This document shows positions 48,806 through 56,683 of a DNA stretch of 64,000 nt, in pieces. A program made the position numbers and the translations under genes. The stretch spans positions 47,908-111,907 of the forward strand of contig JAEZFK010000011.1 of assembly GCA_023437715.1 (NCBI GenBank), read 5' to 3'. Source of the DNA: Bacillota bacterium. GTDB lineage: Bacteria; Bacillota; Clostridia; Lachnospirales; Lachnospiraceae. Position 1 is the first letter of the stretch; every line of letters starts with the position of its first letter. Under the pieces are notes generated by a model, which was not told where the DNA came from, did no database searches, and saw only the letters and a list, made by a program, of their open reading frames with translations.

Positions 48806-49669
48806 ATGAAGAAAATCGGATTTATCGGCATCGGAATCATGGGAAAATCCATGGTGCGCAATTTGATGAAAGCCGGCTTTGAGGTGGCAATCTATACGAG
48901 AACGAGAGCAAAGGCGGAGGATGTGATCTCGGAAGGGGCCATCTGGTGTGAGGATGTGAAAACCTGCGCCAAGGGCCGGGACGCGGTCATCACCATTGTA
49001 GGATATCCTAAGGACGTGGAAGAGGTTTATTTTGGAGAAAAAGGAATTCTTTCATGGGCTGACCCAGGCACCTGTGTGATCGATATGACCACCACCAGCC
49101 CCAAGCTTGCGGTCCGGATCTACGAGGAAGCAAAAAAATCCGGCTTAAAGGCTCTGGACGCTCCGGTTACAGGAGGAGATAAGGGGGCCAGGGAAGGAAC
49201 CCTCACCATTCTGGTGGGCGGGGACCAGGAAACCTATAAGCTCTGCCTTCCGGTTTTTGAAGCCATGGGAAAGGCTATCCAGTATGAGGGACGGGCCGGA
49301 AACGGTCAGCATACCAAGATGTGCAACCAGATCGCTATTGCAGGAGCTATTTCCGGGGTCTGCGAGGCTATGGCCTATGCAAAGGCCAATGGTCTGGATG
49401 TAAAAACCATGGTGGACTCCATTGCCACCGGAGCAGCGGGAAGCGCCCAGTTAAACGCCCAGGCTCCAAAGATTCTTGAAAGGGATTTTGCACCGGGATT
49501 TTTTATCAAGCATTTTATCAAGGATATGCGTCTGGCGGTTGAAGGGGCGGCTGACGCCGGCATTGAGCTTGGAGTGCTGGATTATGTCCTGTCCATGTAT
49601 GAGGATATGGAGACCTCCGGCCATGGAGATGAGGGGACACAGGCGCTTATTAAGTATTATGAGAGGTGA
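48806..49669 (+). CDS. GarR-like beta-hydroxyacid dehydrogenase
   Basis: ATG 48806 fits AAAGGAG better than ATG 48797; 287 residues. The NAD(P) motif GFIGIGIMGKSMVRNLMKAG, the substrate-binding DAPVTGGDKGAREGTL, the catalytic lysine region NGQHTKMCNQ (K in TKMCNQ) and the C-terminal helical domain place it in the 3-hydroxyisobutyrate / tartronate semialdehyde reductase family. It could reduce tartronate semialdehyde or a similar product of the dehydratase pathway. The gap from the dehydratase is 134 bp. Confidence 0.88.
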   Translation: MKKIGFIGIGIMGKSMVRNLMKAGFEVAIYTRTRAKAEDVISEGAIWCEDVKTCAKGRDAVITIVGYPKDVEEVYFGEKGILSWADPGTCVIDMTTTSPKLAVRIYEEAKKSGLKALDAPVTGGDKGAREGTLTILVGGDQETYKLCLPVFEAMGKAIQYEGRAGNGQHTKMCNQIAIAGAISGVCEAMAYAKANGLDVKTMVDSIATGAAGSAQLNAQAPKILERDFAPGFFIKHFIKDMRLAVEGAADAGIELGVLDYVLSMYEDMETSGHGDEGTQALIKYYER

Positions 49670-49689
49670 TGTGTTTTCGTAAATTACAA

Positions 49690-49726
49690 AAGTCGCAGGC
49701 CAAGCAAAGCTTTGGGCCTGCGACTT
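49690..49726. terminator. bidirectional terminator
   Basis: AAGTCGCAGGC (49690-49700) pairs with GCCTGCGACTT (49716-49726), between the reductase gene and convergent lepB. Confidence 0.8.
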
Positions 49727-49727
49727 C

Positions 49728-50294
49728 TTATTGGATTTTTTTAATAGAGGGGAAATAACGGAACAGCACCTTGGCGATGATCTTATCCTTTTCCACGTAC
49801 TTATTTTTCCATCTTCTGGCGTCTGCGGAGAAGTTTCGGTTGTCTCCCAGCATGAAGTAGCAATTATCCGGCACCTCGAAATGGGCGTCCGGCTCCGGCT
49901 CCATGGGTTCCGGCAGATAGGGCTCATCGAGAGGAGTGTCGGAATTATTTATATAAACCTTACCGTCCCGTATGTCGATGATGTCGCCGGGCAGACCGAT
50001 GACACGCTTCACATAATAAGTCTTTCCCGTGGGATCATCGGGAAAATGAAAAATGACCACATCCCCACGCTGCGGATCATCAAAATAATAGGACAACCTG
50101 GAGCCAATGACCCTGTCCCCTGTCATAATGGTCTTTTCCATGGACCCGCTGGGCACTCTGCTGTTTGCTATGATAAAATTGTTGAGCAGAAATGCAATGA
50201 CAGCGGCCGTAATGATGATCTTGATCCAACTGATGATCTCTTCTTTCCAGCTGAACGGTTCCCGTTCCTTTGGCATGTTTTCGTCTCTTTTCAT
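49728..50294 (-). CDS. lepB: signal peptidase I
   Basis: The 188-residue protein has one N-terminal membrane helix (about 21-43), catalytic Ser51 in VPSGSME, catalytic Lys96 in YYVKRVIGLPGD, and the FMLGDNRNFSADAR block of type I signal peptidases. It cleaves signal peptides of exported proteins on the outer face of the membrane. It stands alone, convergent with the reductase gene. The start at 50294 has only a weak RBS; Met7 is an alternative. Confidence 0.93.
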   Translation of the reverse strand: MKRDENMPKEREPFSWKEEIISWIKIIITAAVIAFLLNNFIIANSRVPSGSMEKTIMTGDRVIGSRLSYYFDDPQRGDVVIFHFPDDPTGKTYYVKRVIGLPGDIIDIRDGKVYINNSDTPLDEPYLPEPMEPEPDAHFEVPDNCYFMLGDNRNFSADARRWKNKYVEKDKIIAKVLFRYFPSIKKIQ

Positions 50295-50651
50295 ATGAGC
50301 TCTCTTCTTTTCTTTCTTATTTCTCGCGAAAGCAACGAATCAGGGGTAAGCAAGCTTATCCATGGCGGTTGTTTGCGGGGCCAAATACCCCGTAGTTTTC
50401 TGCCGGGCATTTAACCGTTCCATAACAGAGTTTAAATGAGATTGGTACATAACGCAAGGGGTTTCACAAAAAGGTAAGAAAATATTCACAACTACTTCAC
50501 GAATCAATGGAATATTATTCCATTACCAAATTTTTCATTCAAAAAAATTTCATAAACATTCCATGAAATGTCCATATAATTGTGTTACCATAAAACATCA
50601 ATAAGATATCATGAAAGTACCATTAAATTTGATACCTGGGGGAACCTGATT
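50295..50651. other. intergenic stretch, promoters only
   Basis: This divergent gap holds the 5' regions of lepB and the DUF3810 gene. It is strongly A/T-rich between 50480 and 50630, with nested short repeats (CATTCCATGAAATG, TGGAATATTATTCCA near 50509-50523, an inverted repeat). No ORF or RNA gene is recognised. Confidence 0.4.
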
Positions 50652-51878
50652 ATGGGAGAGGGAAGGCGTAAGGGGAATATAAGATTTATTGGAAATGAAG
50701 GGTTTGGTGGAAATAAAGGGCTCGGTGGAAATGAAGAGCTTGGTGGAAGTAAAGAACTCGGTGGGAATAATGAGTTTGATGGAAGTAGGGAGCTCGATGG
50801 AAATAAAAAGGTTGGCGTAAATAAGATGCTTGCCGGAGACAGGAAACTTATCTCTGTCTCGGCGGTTCTTCTTGCGCTTTCTTTCCTGCTTCAGATTCTG
50901 GCAAGAAAGGTTCCCGGTTTTGGGGAATGGTATGCGGAGCGGGTTTATCCGGTCATTGTCGGGATCTTTGGAAGAATATCGGGAATCTTTCCCTTTGCCC
51001 TGGTAGAGACCGGTTTCTATTTGCTTTTCGTTTTCAGCGTGTTCTATGTTGTGAGGCATTCCCGGGAAAAGAGAAGTTTTTTCGTAAGGATTCTGTTTCT
51101 CGTTGCTGCCCTGTTTTTTTTGTTTACGGTCAACTGCGGGATCAATTACTACCGTAAGCCATTTTCCAGCTATTCGGGGCTGGAGGTAAAAAAGTCATCG
51201 GTGGAGGAGCTGAAAAGTCTCTGCCTGCAGCTTACGGATACCTTGAACTATATGCGAAAAGAGGGGGTAACGGGAGAGGTGGATGTAGAAAGAAGCAAGA
51301 GAGAAAGCGTGAAAGCCATGGAAAAGCTGGGGGAAACCTACCCGGAGCTGTCGGGCTTTTATCCGCAGCCCAAGCCGTTTTTCTGGTCCTATTTCTTTTC
51401 GGTCCAGCAGCTTTGCGGCCAGTATTCCCCGTTTACGGTGGAAGCCACTTATAACCGGTCCATGCCGGATTATAACATTCCCCATACGGTCTGCCATGAG
51501 CTGTCCCATCTGCGTGGATTTATGAGGGAGGACGAGGCCAATTTCATCGGATATCTGGCCTGTATCGGCTCTGAGGATGAGGATTTCCAGTACAGCGGCT
51601 ACTTAACCGGCTGGGTCTATGCCACAAATGCCCTGGCAAAGATTGACCGGGAGGCTTATGCTGAAATCGGCATGAAGCTGGATGAGAGGGCCTGGGACGA
51701 CCTCCGGCGCAACAATGAATTCTGGGGAAAATATGAGGGAAAGGCAGCCGAGGTTTCCAACAAGCTGAATGATACATACTTAAAAATGAACAGCCAGACC
51801 GACGGCGTGAACAGCTACGGCAGAATGGTGGACCTGATGCTGGCTTATGAAAGGGAGAGATCACTCCAATACAGATAA
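50652..51878 (+). CDS. DUF3810-type membrane protein with HExxH motif
   Basis: The 408-residue protein (ATG 50652, GGGGGA upstream) has a variable repeat-rich N-terminus (residues 14-67), about three membrane helices (about 75-190) and a large C-terminal domain with CHELSHLRGFMREDEANFIGYL, a zinc-protease-like H-E-x-x-H with a downstream Glu. DUF3810 proteins share this layout; their substrate is not known. It precedes glgB by 66 bp on the same strand, but glgB has its own promoter. Confidence 0.8.
   Translation: MGEGRRKGNIRFIGNEGFGGNKGLGGNEELGGSKELGGNNEFDGSRELDGNKKVGVNKMLAGDRKLISVSAVLLALSFLLQILARKVPGFGEWYAERVYPVIVGIFGRISGIFPFALVETGFYLLFVFSVFYVVRHSREKRSFFVRILFLVAALFFLFTVNCGINYYRKPFSSYSGLEVKKSSVEELKSLCLQLTDTLNYMRKEGVTGEVDVERSKRESVKAMEKLGETYPELSGFYPQPKPFFWSYFFSVQQLCGQYSPFTVEATYNRSMPDYNIPHTVCHELSHLRGFMREDEANFIGYLACIGSEDEDFQYSGYLTGWVYATNALAKIDREAYAEIGMKLDERAWDDLRRNNEFWGKYEGKAAEVSNKLNDTYLKMNSQTDGVNSYGRMVDLMLAYERERSLQYR
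50691..50852 (+). repeat. 18-bp minisatellite within the DUF3810 gene
   Basis: About nine tandem units of 18 bp, each encoding six residues: GNEGFG, GNKGLG, GNEELG, GSKELG, GNNEFD, GSRELD, GNKKVG, VNKMLA, GDRKLI. The first seven are clear copies, the last two are decayed. The period keeps the reading frame, so copy number could vary without breaking the gene. Confidence 0.8.
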
Positions 51879-51882
51879 AGTA

Positions 51883-51911
51883 TTGAAAATTGAGGACGTG
51901 AATGGTAAAAT
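51883..51911 (+). promoter_or_regulatory. promoter of glgB
   Basis: TTGAAA (51883-51888), 17-bp spacer, TAAAAT (51906-51911); start codon 34 bases downstream behind AGGAGG. Confidence 0.65.
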
Positions 51912-51944
51912 ATTTCCATAAAGAGGGACCAGGAGGAGTTAAAT

Positions 51945-54410
51945 ATGGAAAAGAATTTATATGACTTGATGGATTGGGCCGGTATTGAGGAAATTGTTTA
52001 TTCAGAAGCAGCAAACCCACACGGGCTTTTGGGCCCTCACCTCACGGAAAGCGGCCTGCTGATCCAGGCGTATATTCCAACAGCGGAAAAGCTTGCGGTC
52101 AGGCTGAAACGGAGCGGAAAAGAATATCCTATGGAGCTTATGGATGAAGCCGGTTTCTTTGCAGTGCTCATTCCCAGTAAGACCATGGCATCCTATTCTT
52201 TGCTGGTAACCTATGACAACGGTACGTCAGAAGAACTTTTGGACCCTTATTCCTTTGGGCCCTGCTATACGGATGGGGACATAAAAAAATTTGAATCCGG
52301 GATTCACTACGGCATCTTTGAAAAAATGGGGGCTCATCCCATGACGGTTGGCGATGCGGAAGGAGTATATTTTTCCGTGTGGGCGCCCTGTGCCATGCGC
52401 GTCAGCGTGGTAGGGGACTTTAACCTTTGGGATGGCAGACGCCACCAGATGAGACGCCTTGGGGATTCCGGTATTTTTGAATTGTTTATTCCCGGCTTAA
52501 AGGCAGGAATCATTTACAAGTATGAGATAAAGAACAGCAACGGAGATCCCATGTTAAAGAGCGATCCCTATGGCAATTACTGCGAGCTTCGACCCAATAA
52601 TGCCTCTGTTGTATGGGATATCAGCCAGTTTCCGTGGAGCGACCAGGAATGGCTGGAAAAGAGGGCCAAAACAAATTCCAAGGAACAGCCGGTATCCATC
52701 TATGAGGTTCATTTGGGCTCCTGGATGCGAAAGGAAGCGGAGCTTGATGAAAACGGGGCAGCCGTAAATGGCTCCGAATTTTATAATTACCGTGAAATTG
52801 CCGTAAAGCTGGCGGAATATGTCAAGGACATGGGCTATACTCATATAGAGCTGCTTCCGGTTATGGAGCATCCCTTTGACGGTTCCTGGGGGTATCAGGT
52901 GACGGGATATTATGCGCCTACCAGCCGTTATGGAACGCCGGATGATTTTATGTTCTTTATGGATTACATGCACAGTCAGGAGATTGGGGTCATTTTGGAC
53001 TGGGTTCCGGCCCATTTCCCCAGAGACAGCTTTGGACTTGCGGACTTTGACGGGACCTGCGTTTATGAGCATAAGGACCCCAGGCAGGGGGCTCATCCTC
53101 ATTGGGGAACCTTAATCTATAATTATGGGCGGCCGGGAGTGCGGAATTTCCTCATCGCCAACGCTCTTTTCTGGGTGGAGAAATACCATGTGGATGGAAT
53201 CCGGATGGATGCGGTGGCGTCCATGCTGTATCTGGATTACGGAAAAGAGCCGGGAGAGTGGATTCCCAATATTTACGGCGGACATGAAAATCTGGAGGCA
53301 ATGGATTTCTTAAAGCATTTAAACTCCGTATTCAAGGGGCGGAAGGACGGGGCCGTAGTGATTGCGGAAGAGTCCACGGCCTGGCCAAAGGTCACGGCTG
53401 ATGTGAAAGAGGATGGCCTGGGCTTTGATTATAAATGGAATATGGGCTGGATGAATGATTTCATCGGCTATATCCATTACGATCCCTATTTCAGAAAGCA
53501 CCATTACGGAGAGCTGACTTTCAGCATGCTGTACGCTTACAGCGAGGATTTTGTCCTGGTATTTTCCCATGACGAGGTGGTTCACGGAAAAGGGTCCATG
53601 CTGGGCAAGATGCCGGGAGAGACGCTGGAGGCAAAGGCTGCCAATTTGCGGGCGGCTTATGGCTTTATGATGGGCCACCCCGGCAAGAAGCTTCTGTTCA
53701 TGGGCCAGGAATTCGGACAGCTTCATGAATGGGATGAAAATAAGAGCCTTGACTGGGAAATTCTGGACTACCCGCTTCACAGCATGACTAAGGATTATGT
53801 AAAGGCTTTAAATCACCTCTACAGGAGCCAGCCGGCCCTTTACCAGTATGATTACGATCCCGACGGCTTTGAATGGGTGGAGTGCACCGACTCCAAAGAC
53901 AGCATTGTGGGATTTTTGAGAAAAACAAAGAAGAAAGAGGAAACTCTTTTATTCATCTGCAACTTTGATACCATGTTCCATGAGAAGTTTTTGGTGGGCG
54001 TTCCCTTTGCGGGGAAATATAAGGAGATTTTAAACAGCGACAATCTGGCTTTCGGCGGAGAGGGACGGATTAACTCCCGGGCGAAGACTTCAAAAAAGAA
54101 AGAAGCGGATGAAAGACAGGACTCCATTGAAATTAAGGTGGCCCCTTTAAGCATCATAGTATTTTCCTGCACGCCTGAGGAGGAAAAGCCGGCAGGGAAA
54201 AAGACCGCGGCGGTAAAGGCTGCAGGGAAAAAGACAACAGGGAAAAAGACTGAGGCGGAAAATACCGTATCAGAAGAACTCAAAGCCTTAGAATCTACCA
54301 AAGAAAAACCTGTAGAGAAAAAGTCTGCAAAGAAGACACCAGCAGGAGAAAAGCCGGCCGCGGCTAAGAAGCGGACCAGAAAACCAAAACAGGAGGGAGA
54401 TAAAAAGTAA
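51945..54410 (+). CDS. glgB: 1,4-alpha-glucan branching enzyme with lysine-rich tail
   Basis: The 821-residue enzyme has an N-terminal region and CBM48 (about 120-225: YFSVWAPCAMRVSVVGDFNLW), a GH13 barrel with nucleophile Asp in VDGIRMDAVASML, acid/base Glu in VIAEESTAWP and transition-state Asp in FSHDEVVHGKGSM, then a C-terminal beta domain to about 740. It makes alpha-1,6 branches in glycogen. Residues 745-821 are an added tail with 22 lysines in 77 residues (repeats such as AGKKT, EKKSAKK, AAAKKRTRK), rare for this family. The stop overlaps the mscS start (TAATG). Confidence 0.93.
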   Translation: MEKNLYDLMDWAGIEEIVYSEAANPHGLLGPHLTESGLLIQAYIPTAEKLAVRLKRSGKEYPMELMDEAGFFAVLIPSKTMASYSLLVTYDNGTSEELLDPYSFGPCYTDGDIKKFESGIHYGIFEKMGAHPMTVGDAEGVYFSVWAPCAMRVSVVGDFNLWDGRRHQMRRLGDSGIFELFIPGLKAGIIYKYEIKNSNGDPMLKSDPYGNYCELRPNNASVVWDISQFPWSDQEWLEKRAKTNSKEQPVSIYEVHLGSWMRKEAELDENGAAVNGSEFYNYREIAVKLAEYVKDMGYTHIELLPVMEHPFDGSWGYQVTGYYAPTSRYGTPDDFMFFMDYMHSQEIGVILDWVPAHFPRDSFGLADFDGTCVYEHKDPRQGAHPHWGTLIYNYGRPGVRNFLIANALFWVEKYHVDGIRMDAVASMLYLDYGKEPGEWIPNIYGGHENLEAMDFLKHLNSVFKGRKDGAVVIAEESTAWPKVTADVKEDGLGFDYKWNMGWMNDFIGYIHYDPYFRKHHYGELTFSMLYAYSEDFVLVFSHDEVVHGKGSMLGKMPGETLEAKAANLRAAYGFMMGHPGKKLLFMGQEFGQLHEWDENKSLDWEILDYPLHSMTKDYVKALNHLYRSQPALYQYDYDPDGFEWVECTDSKDSIVGFLRKTKKKEETLLFICNFDTMFHEKFLVGVPFAGKYKEILNSDNLAFGGEGRINSRAKTSKKKEADERQDSIEIKVAPLSIIVFSCTPEEEKPAGKKTAAVKAAGKKTTGKKTEAENTVSEELKALESTKEKPVEKKSAKKTPAGEKPAAAKKRTRKPKQEGDKK

Positions 54411-55321
54411 TGATGTTTTATTCTGCTTCCAGCGCATTGCCGGAGGAGTCTCTGGCGGCAATATCCAAAGAGGTGCAGGAAAACTTAGACCAGCTGCGCC
54501 CCAATGTTATGCTGGAAACCATAAGGGGATGGCTTCCTGATCTGATTTCCTTTGGAATAAAGCTTTTGATCGCCCTGGTGATATTTTTCATCGGTTCCCG
54601 GATCATTAAGCTTATCCACCATATGCTGTACCGTTCCTTTAAGAGAGTGGATATGGAGGTCAGCGTAAGGAAATTTCTGCTGTCCGTTTTAAATGCGGTT
54701 TTATATTGTCTGCTGGTATTTATAATCGCCGGACAGATCGGAGTCAATTCCGCTTCCATTGTGGCCCTGCTGGGCTCGGCCAGTATTGCTGTGGGCCTGG
54801 CCATCCAGGGAAGCCTGGCGAACTTTGCCGGAGGGGTGCTGATCCTGTTGATGAAGCCATTCCGTGTAGGGGATTATATTATCTCAAAGGATGGGGAGGG
54901 CACGGTTCACACCATAGGGCTGGTCTATACGGTCCTTACCACCCCGGATAATAAGCAGGTGGTCATACCAAACGGAACTCTTTCCAATTCCGCCCTGACC
55001 AATGTGACGGCCATGGATAAGCGAAGAGTGGATGTCATGGTGGGAATCGGATACGATTCAGATTTAAAGAAAGCAAAGGAAATCATGGAAAATATCTTCC
55101 GGAGCCACGGAGCCATCTTGAAAGAGGAGCCTGTCGAGATTTTTGTAAATGATCTGGCTCAGAGCACCGTTTCCATCGGAGGGCGGGGCTGGGCATCCAC
55201 GGGAGATTACTGGATGGCCAGATGTGAGATCATGGAACAGATTAAGCTTTCCTTTGAAGAGGCGGGGATTAAGGTTCCAAAAAGCCGGATGGAAGTATAT
55301 GTAAGTGATTCCCATTCCTGA
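54410..55321 (+). CDS. small-conductance mechanosensitive channel (MscS family)
   Basis: The 303-residue protein has three membrane helices; the third is the glycine/alanine-rich pore helix (SIVALLGSASIAVGLAIQGSLANFAGGVLILL) followed by the MscS beta domain (KPFRVGDYI, VVIPNGTLSNSALTN). It opens under membrane tension to release solutes. The ATG overlaps the glgB stop, and AGGAGGG lies 14 bases upstream, so translation is coupled to glgB. Glycogen and osmotic balance may be linked (inference). Confidence 0.9.
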   Translation: MMFYSASSALPEESLAAISKEVQENLDQLRPNVMLETIRGWLPDLISFGIKLLIALVIFFIGSRIIKLIHHMLYRSFKRVDMEVSVRKFLLSVLNAVLYCLLVFIIAGQIGVNSASIVALLGSASIAVGLAIQGSLANFAGGVLILLMKPFRVGDYIISKDGEGTVHTIGLVYTVLTTPDNKQVVIPNGTLSNSALTNVTAMDKRRVDVMVGIGYDSDLKKAKEIMENIFRSHGAILKEEPVEIFVNDLAQSTVSIGGRGWASTGDYWMARCEIMEQIKLSFEEAGIKVPKSRMEVYVSDSHS

Positions 55322-55325
55322 TGGT

Positions 55326-55371
55326 AAAAAGCGGAGGTATCACAAATATTCCTGTGATGCCTCCGCTTTTT
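55326..55371. terminator. strong bidirectional terminator
   Basis: AAAAAGCGGAGGTATCACA (55326-55344) pairs with TGTGATGCCTCCGCTTTTT (55353-55371), 19 positions with one mismatch, between mscS and the SIMPL gene. Confidence 0.9.
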
Positions 55372-55386
55372 ACTGTTTTCACACGA

Positions 55387-56136
55387 TTACTGTATTTTAT
55401 AGGTTACAGTTACCTGTGCCTCCACGCTGATCTGTCCGGGCTCCACTGTCATGGATTTGGCATCCATCTGTGCGGTGCCTGAAGCAGAATAACCGGTATA
55501 AACGGGCTGGCCGTAATTGCCGATTTCTTCGATGTTTGAAATGTCTCCCAGCTTGCTGCCGCTTGCCTCTGCCATGGCTTCCGCCTTTACCTTTGAAGAA
55601 GCGATGGCCTTTTTAAGGGCCTCCTGGTAGGTTTCATCGTATTTGCTGGAAAGATAGCTTACGTTGTCGATGTTGTTGACACCCGCCTCTACGGAAGAGG
55701 AAAGCAGGGTTCCCACCTGATCCATAGGCAGGTCGGAGACGATGATGCTTGTGCGCATCTGGTATCCGGTAATGGTCTGCCCGTTGTTCCAGTCATATAT
55801 GGGCTCTAAGCCGTAGTTGGAGGTCTGTATGGACTTCTCATCGATCCCCGTATTTTTTAAAAATGTGATGACCTTATTTAAATCTTCGTTATTTTTTTCC
55901 TGGCATTCCTTAGGATCAGCGGCCTGGGTGGAAACTGCAAAGCTGATCTGGGCCATGTCGGGAACAACCTTTATTTCTTCTTTGCTCTGGACCTGTATGG
56001 TGCTTCCTGATGTTTTATCTACGGCGGTGACATTGACGCCGGGAACGGAAGCGGTTCCTGTCTGGGCGCAAGCGGTAACACCAAGGGCTGCGGCAGCAAT
56101 GAGGGCGACTGCCAGGGGTTTATTCATTTTTTTCAT
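55387..56136 (-). CDS. SIMPL-domain (DUF541) lipoprotein
   Basis: The 249-residue protein has a lipoprotein signal (GVTAC, Cys at about residue 23), then a SIMPL/DUF541 domain: IQVQSKEEIKVVPDMAQISF, NLYGLEP-like SNYGLEPIYDW, GYQMRTSIIVSDLPMDQVG and ALKKAIASSKVKAEAMAEASG. Such proteins are exported or surface-bound and of poorly known function, often linked to oxidative stress or signalling. It stands alone and diverges from the maltodextrin operon. AAAGGAGG precedes the start. Confidence 0.88.
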   Translation of the reverse strand: MKKMNKPLAVALIAAAALGVTACAQTGTASVPGVNVTAVDKTSGSTIQVQSKEEIKVVPDMAQISFAVSTQAADPKECQEKNNEDLNKVITFLKNTGIDEKSIQTSNYGLEPIYDWNNGQTITGYQMRTSIIVSDLPMDQVGTLLSSSVEAGVNNIDNVSYLSSKYDETYQEALKKAIASSKVKAEAMAEASGSKLGDISNIEEIGNYGQPVYTGYSASGTAQMDAKSMTVEPGQISVEAQVTVTYKIQ

Positions 56137-56385
56137 AGATATTTCCTCCTTTTCATATTTTATATTGTACAGGAAAAAACAGGAAGATGTATTTCTTTTC
56201 TCTTAACATTCCGGGTCAAATTTCATAGGTTTTGTTTACGAAAATCTGACCGGATAAAAGAGACGGGAAGCGGACAGAAAAAAGGGGGAAAACAAAAATC
56301 AGAAAAGAATATTTGTGCAATATATACAAAAATTAGAAAGAAAATATATGATTTTAACGAAAAAATGAAAGTGCATTGGAATCTA

Positions 56386-56443
56386 TTGCATTTCTTTGCG
56401 GCTTGTGCTATTGTAAAGCCACAAGGTTATTGGAAACGTTACC
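56386..56443 (+). promoter_or_regulatory. promoter and LacI-type operator of the maltodextrin operon
   Basis: TTGCAT (56386-56391), 17-bp spacer and TATTGT (56409-56414). GGAAACGTTACC (56432-56443), centred on CG, is a near-palindromic LacI-family site just after the predicted start point. TGCA-N11-TGCA overlaps the -35. The rest of 56137-56683 has no gene; AGCTTCCGGT is repeated twice near 56460 and 56487. Confidence 0.6.
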
Positions 56444-56683
56444 GGTATGGTTACCAGAAAGCTTCCGGTACAGCGTCAGGAATAGCTTCCGGTGTATCCC
56501 CGGGATTTTCCGGAGATAATTTAAGAGAAGCTTTCAAGGGAAATTTCCAAATAGCCAAAAAAGAAAGACGGCCTGTGCTATGGGCAGGCGGGATAAATTT
56601 CTGCATGGATGGCATGCAGAAAGGGGTTGGGTTGCGGGATCATCTCTCAACCGGAATGTGCAAGGGCACGGAAGGAGGATATT

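Noticed and set aside
50691..50852. CRISPR array or mobile element end
   Set aside because: Direct 18-bp tandem units without spacers, in frame with a gene.
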